The notes below the pieces were generated by a model. It was not told the origin of the DNA. It saw only the letters and a list, made by a program, of their open reading frames with translations, and made no database searches. Of a DNA stretch of 6,207 nt, positions 1 to 6,207 are shown one piece after another. The DNA comes from an uncultured Desulfobacterales bacterium (GTDB lineage Bacteria > Desulfobacterota > Desulfobacteria > Desulfobacterales > UBA11574): positions 1 to 6,207 of the forward strand of contig CALANC010000314.1 in NCBI GenBank assembly GCA_937925895.1, written 5' to 3'. The position numbers and the translations under genes were made by a program. The first letter of the stretch is position 1. Every line of letters starts with the position of its first letter.

Positions 1-10
1 TGTCTTGCAT
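1..10 (-). CDS. Possible 5' end of a divergently transcribed gene (partial, identity unknown)
   Basis: On the minus strand an ATG at 10-8 is preceded, eight bases upstream, by GGAG (22-19), and further upstream by a perfect TATAAT (58-53). Promoter, leader of about 35 bases, ribosome binding site and start codon are therefore in the right order and spacing for a gene reading leftwards out of the window. Only M-Q-D and one further base are visible, so no product can be named. A gene divergent from an RND efflux operon is frequently a TetR/MarR-type regulator of that operon, but that is context inference only. The competing possibility is that a plus-strand gene ends here: frame 1 is open from base 1 to a TGA at 100-102, and frame 2 to a TAA at 92-94. 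Neither tail is recognisable. Confidence 0.3.
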
Positions 11-41
11 ATGAAAGTCTCCGACTCGTGCAAAATTCAGG

Positions 42-56
42 TAATATACTGTATTA
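42..56. repeat. Short inverted repeat overlapping the leftward -10/start region (possible operator)
   Basis: TAATA (42-46) and TATTA (52-56) are reverse complements around a 5-base centre, and a second, inner palindrome ATAC-T-GTAT occupies 46-54. The element overlaps the leftward -10 hexamer and the predicted start of leftward transcription, which is where an autoregulatory repressor could bind. It is short and AT-rich, so chance is a serious alternative. No known operator consensus is matched. Confidence 0.2.
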
Positions 57-80
57 TAAATCAACACAACAAATTGAAAG
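53..80 (-). promoter_or_regulatory. Candidate sigma70-type promoter reading leftwards
   Basis: Read on the minus strand, 58-53 is TATAAT, a perfect -10 hexamer. A weak -35, CTTTCA (80-75, three of six consensus bases), lies 16 bases upstream. Transcription would begin near position 46 and give a leader of about 35 bases before the ATG at 10-8. The region is AT-rich, so a chance TATAAT is possible. The support is the coherent order of promoter, GGAG and ATG. Confidence 0.35.
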
Positions 81-98
81 AAAATCTTGGTTAAATTC

Positions 99-127
99 TT
101 GACGGCAAAGGATTTTGTATATAGATT
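99..127 (+). promoter_or_regulatory. Candidate sigma70-type promoter for the efflux operon
   Basis: TTGACG (99-104, five of six matches to the -35 consensus) is separated by exactly 17 bases from TAGATT (122-127, four of six to the -10). The predicted start is near 134, giving a leader of about 70 bases before the adaptor ATG at 206. This is the best promoter-like element on the plus strand upstream of the operon. TATAGA at 120-125 is an alternative -10 with a less favourable 15-base spacer. Confidence 0.5.
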
Positions 128-193
128 CACCTTTCATAAAAACCAAAAGCCCTAAACTCTAAAATCTAGTAATGGATGGATCTGGTGATTTTA

Positions 194-202
194 AAGAGGT
201 GA
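194..202 (+). promoter_or_regulatory. Ribosome binding site of the adaptor gene
   Basis: AAGAGGTGA is a close match to the complement of the 16S rRNA 3' end. GAGG (196-199) sits six bases before the ATG at 206. An in-frame TGA at 203-205 directly precedes that ATG, so translation cannot start further upstream in this frame. Together these fix the start at 206. Confidence 0.8.
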
Positions 203-205
203 TGA

Positions 206-1303
206 ATGCTGAAATTCGATTTCAATTCTTCTTATGGTGGATATTTGCTGATCTTCATAGCGCTTGGTCTAATTATAATTCCAGCGTCTCATGCCGAAAA
301 TAGCAGCAAAAATCAGGGTCCGCAGCCGGTGCCGGTTCGTGTCACCACCGTGGAAAAAAAGATGGTCTCAGACCAAATATCTTTGATTGGGACAACTGAA
401 GCCATAGCAAAAAGCACTGTGGCCGCTGAAGTGTCAGGTGTAGTTGAGTATTTTCCGGCAAGAGAGGGGGATTTCGTAAAAAAAGGAGAGCCGCTTGTTA
501 ATTTGAGATCTACTGATCTTGAACTTCATCTAAAAGGACTGATCGCCGCCAGAGAAAAGATCAAAGCGAACCTGCAGTATGCTGAAAAGGAACTCAAGAG
601 ACTCAGCAGGCTTAAAGATTCAAACAGTGTTGCCGAAACCAAATACGATAACGCTTTTTTTACCCATCAAGCCCTGCTACAGGAACTACTGATGAAAAAG
701 GCTGAAATTGAGCAAGTCGACTACGAGATAACACAAAAAAAAGTGTTTGCTCCTTTTTCGGGTTTTGTGGCCAAAGAACACGCCCAACTCGGAGAATGGA
801 TTTCCGCAGGAGGTGCCGTTGTTACCCTGCTCGATCTGAGTCAAATAAAAGTAACCGTGGATGTCCCCGAACGATATTCGGTCTTACTTTTTCCTGAAGG
901 TCGGGTCAACGTACTTGTAAAAAGCATAACCAGCGACCATTTTTCTGGAAAGATTTATGCCATACTCCCCCAGGGAGATCCTGATTCCAGAACTTTTCCT
1001 GTAAGGATAAACCTTCCCAACCCGGATTTAAAGATCAAAAGTGGGATGGAGGTCATGGTTACATTTAACCTGTCAACAAAAAGAAATGCCATTCTGTTGC
1101 CAAAAGACGCCATCGCTACAGCCGGTACCAACAAGTTGGTTTTCTTGGTCGCTGACGATAAGGCTGTGCCGGTAAGTGTTGAGATTCTAGGCTATCATGA
1201 CGGGACTGTAGCGGTGGAGGGAGATTTGAAACCCGGATCTAAGGTTGTGATCCGTGGAAATGAACGCCTCAGGCCCGGACAAACGGTGATTGTTGCAGAA
1301 TAA
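206..1303 (+). CDS. RND efflux system periplasmic adaptor subunit (membrane fusion protein, HlyD/AcrA family)
   Basis: This 365-residue protein should bridge the inner-membrane RND pump encoded next to it and an outer-membrane channel. The N-terminus has a hydrophobic segment (about 13-27) ending in S-H-A at residue 30, a plausible signal peptidase I site. There is no lipobox cysteine, so it is not an AcrA-type lipoprotein. Domains in order: first lipoyl half (about 66-108, with V-S-G-V-V and REGDFVKKGEPL); alpha-helical coiled-coil hairpin (about 109-178); second lipoyl half (about 180-211, FAPFSGFV and GEWISAGG); beta-barrel (about 213-290); and a membrane-proximal domain (about 294-365) ending in LRPGQTVIV. 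At the hairpin tip R132, L136, Y147 and D148 align by eye with the channel-contacting motif of AcrA, but the usual serine is Ala143. Length is normal for the family. The gene is 52 bases upstream of the pump gene on the same strand, implying one operon. The exported substrate cannot be inferred from this subunit. Confidence 0.93.
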   Translation: MLKFDFNSSYGGYLLIFIALGLIIIPASHAENSSKNQGPQPVPVRVTTVEKKMVSDQISLIGTTEAIAKSTVAAEVSGVVEYFPAREGDFVKKGEPLVNLRSTDLELHLKGLIAAREKIKANLQYAEKELKRLSRLKDSNSVAETKYDNAFFTHQALLQELLMKKAEIEQVDYEITQKKVFAPFSGFVAKEHAQLGEWISAGGAVVTLLDLSQIKVTVDVPERYSVLLFPEGRVNVLVKSITSDHFSGKIYAILPQGDPDSRTFPVRINLPNPDLKIKSGMEVMVTFNLSTKRNAILLPKDAIATAGTNKLVFLVADDKAVPVSVEILGYHDGTVAVEGDLKPGSKVVIRGNERLRPGQTVIVAE

Positions 1304-1345
1304 AAGAGACGAAGGTATAACAAGTTGATTTTTAATATATTGTTC

Positions 1346-1358
1346 ATGGTGAAACGTG
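1346..1358 (+). promoter_or_regulatory. GTG start and weak Shine-Dalgarno of the RND pump gene
   Basis: The pump frame has an in-frame TGA at 1350-1352, so the GTG at 1356 is the first available start and gives the family-typical N-terminus M-K-L-V-D-I-A-I-K-K-P. GGTGA (1348-1352) is a partial Shine-Dalgarno only three bases before the GTG, closer than ideal. An ATG at 1346 is out of frame and opens only a seven-codon reading frame ending at TGA 1367-1369, overlapping the GTG. Initiation here may be modest or depend on ribosomes arriving from the adaptor gene 52 bases upstream. Confidence 0.6.
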
Positions 1359-4300
1359 AAGCTCGTTGATATCGCAATAAAAAAGCCTGTTAGCGTTACC
1401 GTCGGCGTAATACTTCTTGTCATGTTCGGCCTGATTTCGGTGTTCAGGATCCCCATTCAGTTGACTCCCAACGTTGATCTGCCGGAAATTTCCATTTCAA
1501 CCACATGGAGCGGAGCAAGCCCCGTTGAAGTGGAGCGCGAAATTGTCGATGTTCAGGAAGAAGAACTAAAGAACCTGGAAGGGCTGGAGGAAATGACCAG
1601 TGAAAGCCGGGATGGGAGCGCTTATATAAATCTTATGTTCGAAATCGGCACGGAGACTGACGAAGCCCTGCTCAGGTCGTCAAATAGTTTAGACCGAGTA
1701 AAAAAATACCCGAGCAATGTCGACAAACCGATCATAAAGTCAGGAGGGAGACGCGAGCAGGCTATTGCCTGGTTGCCCCTGCGTGCATTGGATGGATATC
1801 AAGGGGTATTAAGCCATGAATACGATTTTATTGATGAACATGTAAAGCCTCGCTTTGAGAGAATCCCGGGCATTTCATCTTCCAATATCTACGGAGGACA
1901 GGAGCGGGAGATGCAGGTAATTGTTGACCCGGATGCGCTTGCAGCCCGGAAAGTCACGATCCCTGAGCTGATGAGATCGCTGGATATCGAGAATAAAAAT
2001 ATCAGCGCCGGAGATTTCGATGAGGGCAAACGCCGCTATATCGCCCGTACCGTAGGCGAATACAGGAGTACAACCGATGTCGCCAGCGTTATAATTAAAC
2101 GGGTAAACGGTATTCCTGTCACCGTGGATGACGTTGCCGAGGTGATTCTCGATTATGAAGATGTTGCATTAGTCGTACGGCATTTAGGCACACCAACCAT
2201 CGTCATGAACGCGGTTCGTGAACCCGGCTCTAACGTCCTCGTGGTAATGAAACGGCTAAAAGAAGCGATTGCCGAGTTAAATGACGGCATATTAAAAGAC
2301 AAAAAACTCCGGCTTGAGCAAGCCTATGATGAAACCGGCTATATTTACAGTGCCATCGATCTGGTAAAAAAGAATATCTACCTGGGCGGCAGTCTTGCAA
2401 TCATCGTGCTGCTCATATTTCTACGGAATTTTGCCAGTACCGTTATCGTATCGGTAGCCATCCCTATCAGTGTCATCGGAACCTTTCTGGTGATGACGCT
2501 CATGGGTCGAAATATTAATGTGGTCAGTCTGGCAGGTCTTTCATTTGCTGTTGGGATGGTGGTGGACAACTCAATCGTGGTTTTCGAAAATATTTTTCGC
2601 CACAGAGAAATGGGTAAAACCCGCGTAAAAGCTGCTTATGAAGGAACCGTCGAAGTGTGGGGGGCAGTTTTGGCAAGCACCCTGACTACTGCAGCTGTTT
2701 TTCTTCCCATTGTTTTCGTTCAGGAGGAAGCCGGGCAGCTTTTCCGGGACATTGCTATCGCCATCAGTAGTGCTGTGATTTTGAGCCTGATTATTTCTAT
2801 TACGGTCATCCCAACGCTGTCGTCAAAAATACTGGGCAAGGTGAAGCAAAAAGAATCATCCCAAAGAAAATCCTTTTCTCTTAAACATTTTGCTGAATGG
2901 TTTGTCAGGAATATTACAAAATTTATATACTGGATGGGCGGGCGTGTTGTGATTCGGGTCGGCATCGTCATCATTATGGTATCAGTTTCCGTTGGTTTTG
3001 CCTGGATTTTGATGCCCAAAACCGAATATTTGCCGGAAGGTAATCGTGAAATGCTGTTCGGCATTCTATTGCCGCCCCCCGGTTATAATCTGGGTGAGCT
3101 CCAGGAAATCGCCGAAGTCGTCGAAGGGGATATTCTGCCTTTGGTTGAAAAATCTGAAAAAAGCGAAACTGCCGAGAAGCTCGGCCTGCCGCCGGTGGAG
3201 AATTTTTTCTATGTTGCCTGGGGTCAACAGGTATTTATGGGTATTATTTCCAAATTCCAAGAAAGAACGCGAGAACTTTTGCCTTATGCATACGGTGTGC
3301 TTAGGAAAATACCCGGTATGATAGCCATCGTTCAGCAACCCGGTATATTTTCAAGGGGGTTTGGAAAAGGAAGATCCATTGAGATCGAGATTAAAGGCCC
3401 GGATCTAACCAAATTGATAGATCTGGGAAGGCAAATATACGGCATGACATCCCAGGTTCTACCGGGGGCACAAATACGCCCAATACCGAGTCTTGACCTT
3501 GGGAATCCTGAAATGCGGGTCGTACCAAACCGGGAGCGATTAACCCGGTTGGGCATAACCACGACGGATCTGGGTTTAACTGTGGATGTTCTTGTCGACG
3601 GATCCAAGGCCAGTTCTTACCGTCATTACGGCGACGAGATCGACTTGGTTGTAAAAAGCAAAAAAGGGGCTCTCGAGCGTACTCAGGACCTCGTCCAATT
3701 TCCGTTAATGACGCCAACCGGAGAAAAGGTTACCCTCGGTTCTCTGGCTCAAGTAAACCTTGAAGAAGGTCCGACTCAAATCAACCATATCGATTCGCAG
3801 CGGGCCGTCACCATACAGGTTATACCACCCAGGGAGATGGCTCTTGAAACGGCCATGACCACTGTAAGTGAAAAAGTGGTTGCGCCGATCAAGTCCAGCG
3901 GGGTTCTGTCCAGTCTTTACAGTATCAAGCTTGGCGGAACCGCCGACGACTTGACCCGAACCAGAAAAGCCCTTCAGTGGAACTTTATCCTGGCGGTGGT
4001 TATCAGCTACTTGCTCATGTCGGCCTTGTTTGAAAATTTTTTCTATCCCTTTATCATCCTGTTCAGCGTTCCTCTTGCCGCGGCCGGCGGATTTGTAGGC
4101 ATCTTTCTGGTAAATCTTTTTATTGCCTACCAACCTCTTGACATCCTTACGATGCTGGGCTTTGTAATCCTGGTCGGTATCGTGGTCAACAATGCTATTT
4201 TGATCGTTCATCAAACCTTAAATAATATCCGAGATAGCAAAATGATGCCGCGTGATGCCATAACCGAGTCGGTCCGTTCACGAATCAGGCCCATATACAT

Positions 4301-4502
4301 GAGCAGCATCACCACCGTATTTGCCATGTTGCCGCTGGTCCTGTTTCCCGGTGCAGGCTCCGAGTTTTACCGAGGCCTCGGCAGTGTGGTTATCGGCGGC
4401 CTCTTGATATCAACAATTTTTACCATATTCCTGATACCGGTTTTGCTGAGCCTTACCTATGATGTAGGAAGTGCCTTGAAAAAAAGTTTCTCAAGATCGT
4501 AA
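1356..4502 (+). CDS. RND efflux transporter permease subunit (AcrB/HAE1-like inner-membrane pump)
   Basis: This 1048-residue protein is full length for the AcrB/MdtB/CusA superfamily and would act as a trimeric proton-driven exporter in the inner membrane. Layout: TM1 (about 11-30), first periplasmic porter/docking half (about 31-338), TM2-TM6 (about 340-357, 361-383, 389-411, 434-455, 465-488), cytoplasmic linker (about 490-529), TM7 (about 530-552), second periplasmic half (about 555-872), and TM8-TM12 (about 873-892, 898-921, 927-951, 979-998, 1006-1034). The two halves share the usual RND pseudo-repeat. TM4 carries GMVVDNSIVVFEN, with D404 at the AcrB Asp407 position but Asn405 in place of Asp408. 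In TM10, GIVVNNAIL places Asn945 where AcrB has Lys940. In TM11, R976 and R978 are kept and Ser983 stands at the Thr978 position. Such D-N/N-N relays occur in other HAE1-like pumps, so this need not mean inactivity. The start is GTG. The partner adaptor is immediately upstream. No outer-membrane channel gene is in the window. Substrate is unknown; the aligned motifs argue against the metal-exporting (CusA) type, but weakly. Confidence 0.95.
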   Translation: MKLVDIAIKKPVSVTVGVILLVMFGLISVFRIPIQLTPNVDLPEISISTTWSGASPVEVEREIVDVQEEELKNLEGLEEMTSESRDGSAYINLMFEIGTETDEALLRSSNSLDRVKKYPSNVDKPIIKSGGRREQAIAWLPLRALDGYQGVLSHEYDFIDEHVKPRFERIPGISSSNIYGGQEREMQVIVDPDALAARKVTIPELMRSLDIENKNISAGDFDEGKRRYIARTVGEYRSTTDVASVIIKRVNGIPVTVDDVAEVILDYEDVALVVRHLGTPTIVMNAVREPGSNVLVVMKRLKEAIAELNDGILKDKKLRLEQAYDETGYIYSAIDLVKKNIYLGGSLAIIVLLIFLRNFASTVIVSVAIPISVIGTFLVMTLMGRNINVVSLAGLSFAVGMVVDNSIVVFENIFRHREMGKTRVKAAYEGTVEVWGAVLASTLTTAAVFLPIVFVQEEAGQLFRDIAIAISSAVILSLIISITVIPTLSSKILGKVKQKESSQRKSFSLKHFAEWFVRNITKFIYWMGGRVVIRVGIVIIMVSVSVGFAWILMPKTEYLPEGNREMLFGILLPPPGYNLGELQEIAEVVEGDILPLVEKSEKSETAEKLGLPPVENFFYVAWGQQVFMGIISKFQERTRELLPYAYGVLRKIPGMIAIVQQPGIFSRGFGKGRSIEIEIKGPDLTKLIDLGRQIYGMTSQVLPGAQIRPIPSLDLGNPEMRVVPNRERLTRLGITTTDLGLTVDVLVDGSKASSYRHYGDEIDLVVKSKKGALERTQDLVQFPLMTPTGEKVTLGSLAQVNLEEGPTQINHIDSQRAVTIQVIPPREMALETAMTTVSEKVVAPIKSSGVLSSLYSIKLGGTADDLTRTRKALQWNFILAVVISYLLMSALFENFFYPFIILFSVPLAAAGGFVGIFLVNLFIAYQPLDILTMLGFVILVGIVVNNAILIVHQTLNNIRDSKMMPRDAITESVRSRIRPIYMSSITTVFAMLPLVLFPGAGSEFYRGLGSVVIGGLLISTIFTIFLIPVLLSLTYDVGSALKKSFSRS

Positions 4503-4614
4503 ATTCATTTCCGAGAATATCCTTAACCCCGGTTTTCACGCGCCTGGTGCGTCCATCTATTCTGAAAAATTTTAACGAAACATCCGGGCTAAATTGTTTG
4601 TCACAACCTAACTA
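4503..4614. other. Intergenic gap between pump and U32 genes
   Basis: These 112 bases contain no gene. ACGCGC-CTG-GTGCGT (4538-4552) can fold into a six-pair hairpin with one G-T pair and a three-base loop. It is not followed by a run of T, so it is not a convincing intrinsic terminator. The plus strand shows no strong promoter: the best pair, TTTTCA (4533-4538) and TATTCT (4558-4563), has poor hexamers and a 19-base spacer. Whether the U32 gene is read through from the efflux operon or has its own promoter is undecided. Confidence 0.5.
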
Positions 4615-6207
4615 ATGAATAAAGGAAAAGAGACAACTCGACCCCCTTCCATCTTGGCTCCTGCAGGAAACAGAGACGCGTTTCTGGCTGCTGTTGCTGC
4701 GGGTGCCGATGCCATATATTGTGGATTGAAACACTTTTCCGCCCGTATGGAAGCTAAGAACTTTCGTATGGAAGAACTGGCATCTTTGGTACAATTTGCC
4801 CATAATAAGGGGGTAGAGGTATATGTGACGTTGAATTCTCTTTTAAAACCCGATGAAATGGGCGACATGGGAAGACTGCTTGAGTCTTTGCAATATCGGG
4901 TTAACCCCGATGCTATTATTGTCCAGGATCTGGCGCTTGTCCAGGTGGCCAAACAAACAGGTTTTTCAGGCCAAATACACCTATCGACACTGGCAAATGT
5001 GAGTTTTACCGCAGCTCTTGAGCTGGTCCAAAACAAGATAGCCGCAAACCGGGTTGTTATTCCACGAGAACTTAACATAGATGAGATTAAGACGATGGCC
5101 ATGGCATGTCCTGAAGGCCTGGACCTGGAAATATTCATACACGGGGCCTTGTGCTATGGTGTTTCCGGAAGGTGTTACTGGAGTAGTTACTTCGGAGGAA
5201 AGAGCGGGCTCAGAGGCAGATGCGTTCAACCCTGCCGTAGGGTCTACTCTCAAGACGAAAAAAAGAACCGGTTTTTTTCCAGTCTGGATCTCAGTCTGGA
5301 TGTTTTAGCCAAGATTCTTCTTTCAATTCCCAAAGTGCGGGCCTGGAAGATCGAAGGTCGCAAAAAGGGTCCACATTATGTATACCATACGGTAAGAGCC
5401 TACCGGTTGCTGAGAGACCATGTCGGTGATCCAAAAATAAAAAAAGAGGCTCTCAACCTTCTCTCTTATGCGCTTAGCCGGGCAGGAACACATTATAACC
5501 TTTTGCCTCAAAGACCTCAAAACCCTTTAAATCTAAATCGTCAAACAGGCTCCGGACTTTTTCTAGGAAGGATAAAAGGCACCCAACAAAAACCTTTTCT
5601 TGTCCCCAGAAAAGAGCTTTTACCGGGTGATGTTCTCCGTGTTGGATATGAAGATGAGCCATGGCATAGCCTCGACAGGGTAAATAAATACGTGCCCCAA
5701 AAAGGGCGTTTTTATCTAAAACCTTTATCCCAAAAACTCCCTGCAAAAGGTATCCCCGTTTTTCTTATAGACAGAAGGGAAAAGGATCTTATAAAAGAGC
5801 TGGTTGATCTTGAAAATGAGTTGCATAAAATAGCAGAATCGAAAATATTCACCTCGGTGTTTACCGCCAGACTCCCAAAAAAAACAAGGATTAAATCAGA
5901 AGCTATAGACCTGCACGTCTACCGTCAACTCAAAAAGTCAAAACTAAAAGGTTATACAGGACTCTGGTTGTCAGACCATGTCCAAAAGAAAATCCCGAGA
6001 AACCTTTTGTCCCGATTATGGTGGTGGCTTCCCCCGGTAATCTGGCCGGAAGGAGAAGAAAAAGTAAAGACGTCTATAGATCTTGCTTTAAAAAAAGGTT
6101 CACGCAATTTTGTTCTCAACGCTCCGTGGCAGATGTCTCTTTTCTCATCCCCAAAGAGGCTGAATATATGGGCCGGACCTTTTTGCAATATCACCAATGC
6201 ACTGGCA
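4615..6207 (+). CDS. U32 family protein ('peptidase U32'), probable Fe-S RNA-modification enzyme; 3' end beyond window
   Basis: The frame is open from the ATG at 4615 to the last base (531 codons, no stop), so the C-terminus is missing. An in-frame TAA at 4609-4611 makes this ATG the first possible start, although no clear Shine-Dalgarno precedes it. Residues 13-19 (ILAPAGN), Y35-G37, F41-S-A-R and NF (49-50) are the typical U32 opening. The signature E172-x-F-x-x-G-A-L-C180 continues to C187, C203 and C207, spacing C-x6-C-x15-C-x3-C, as I recall for E. coli TrhP (YegQ). K245-I-E-G-R249 closes the first barrel. Residues about 311-385 look like the small beta-barrel that follows it in TrhP/RlhA-like proteins. 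A lysine-rich linker follows, then residues about 430-531 resemble a second, degenerate U32-like barrel. TrhP and RlhA take part in tRNA/rRNA hydroxylation, and the related UbiU/UbiV bind 4Fe-4S clusters, so an RNA-hydroxylase role is likelier than proteolysis. The exact substrate is not inferable. A link with the upstream efflux genes is not evident. Confidence 0.9.
   Translation, partial: MNKGKETTRPPSILAPAGNRDAFLAAVAAGADAIYCGLKHFSARMEAKNFRMEELASLVQFAHNKGVEVYVTLNSLLKPDEMGDMGRLLESLQYRVNPDAIIVQDLALVQVAKQTGFSGQIHLSTLANVSFTAALELVQNKIAANRVVIPRELNIDEIKTMAMACPEGLDLEIFIHGALCYGVSGRCYWSSYFGGKSGLRGRCVQPCRRVYSQDEKKNRFFSSLDLSLDVLAKILLSIPKVRAWKIEGRKKGPHYVYHTVRAYRLLRDHVGDPKIKKEALNLLSYALSRAGTHYNLLPQRPQNPLNLNRQTGSGLFLGRIKGTQQKPFLVPRKELLPGDVLRVGYEDEPWHSLDRVNKYVPQKGRFYLKPLSQKLPAKGIPVFLIDRREKDLIKELVDLENELHKIAESKIFTSVFTARLPKKTRIKSEAIDLHVYRQLKKSKLKGYTGLWLSDHVQKKIPRNLLSRLWWWLPPVIWPEGEEKVKTSIDLALKKGSRNFVLNAPWQMSLFSSPKRLNIWAGPFCNITNALA

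Noticed and set aside
49..66. LexA/SOS-box-like start TACTGTAT at 48-55
   Set aside because: The matching CAG half-site is missing at the required distance, so it is only half a box.
1..102. Plus-strand tail of an upstream gene: frame 1 open to TGA at 100-102, frame 2 open to TAA at 92-94
   Set aside because: Two different frames are open at once over about 30 codons in AT-rich sequence, which is close to chance, and neither translation resembles a known C-terminus. The minus-strand promoter, GGAG and ATG are a more coherent reading.
172..303. Small plus-strand reading frame of 43 codons from ATG 172 overlapping the adaptor start
   Set aside because: It has no Shine-Dalgarno, overlaps the adaptor signal peptide in another frame and has no recognisable product.
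354..361. A-AAA-AAG slippery heptamer in the correct phase in the adaptor gene (355-361), plus A7/A8 runs at 478-484 and 735-742
   Set aside because: There is no downstream stimulatory structure that I can see and no sensible product from shifting frames near the N-terminus. Runs of A are expected in lysine-rich coding sequence.
3705..4214. 169-codon minus-strand open frame inside the pump gene
   Set aside because: It lies entirely opposite a strongly conserved RND coding region and its translation is compositionally odd with no family resemblance, so it is a shadow frame.
4538..4552. Hairpin after the pump gene as a rho-independent terminator
   Set aside because: The stem is only six pairs with a G-T pair and no T-run follows; the next bases are CCATCTATTC.
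4608..5138. 176-codon minus-strand open frame opposite the U32 gene
   Set aside because: It overlaps the conserved U32 N-terminal motifs on the other strand and has no recognisable features, so it is a shadow frame.

Overview
The window looks like ordinary chromosomal sequence from a Gram-negative bacterium. It encodes a two-gene RND (resistance-nodulation-division) efflux module, which needs an outer membrane, followed by a U32-family ('peptidase U32') gene that runs off the right edge. Base composition is moderate (roughly mid-40s % GC by eye, not computed), with AT-rich intergenic stretches. The flavour of the RND and U32 proteins suggests a Desulfobacterota/deltaproteobacterial relative, but that placement is inference from protein style alone.

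Layout. Positions 1-205 hold no complete gene. They look like a divergent promoter region. On the minus strand there is a perfect TATAAT -10 (53-58), a GGAG ribosome binding site (19-22) and an ATG (8-10) of a gene that would leave the window to the left. On the plus strand there is a good sigma70-like promoter (99-127) and a strong Shine-Dalgarno for the efflux operon. Positions 206-1303 encode the periplasmic adaptor (membrane fusion protein). Positions 1356-4502 encode the 1048-residue RND inner-membrane pump, starting at GTG. The 112-base gap 4503-4614 has only a weak hairpin. Positions 4615-6207 hold the first 531 residues of a U32 protein with a TrhP/RlhA-like four-cysteine signature and what appears to be a second, degenerate U32-like domain.

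How the genes work together. The adaptor and pump should assemble into a proton-driven tripartite exporter. No TolC-like outer-membrane channel is present, so it must be encoded elsewhere. A divergently transcribed neighbour of an RND operon is often its repressor, but only about three codons of it would be visible, so its identity cannot be read. The U32 protein is more likely an Fe-S-dependent RNA-modification (hydroxylation) enzyme than a protease, and it has no evident functional link to the pump.

I found no mobile element, CRISPR array, tRNA or rRNA, and no strong evidence of a new system. The points most worth checking are the divergent control region, the altered proton-relay residues in the pump and the two-domain architecture of the U32 protein.
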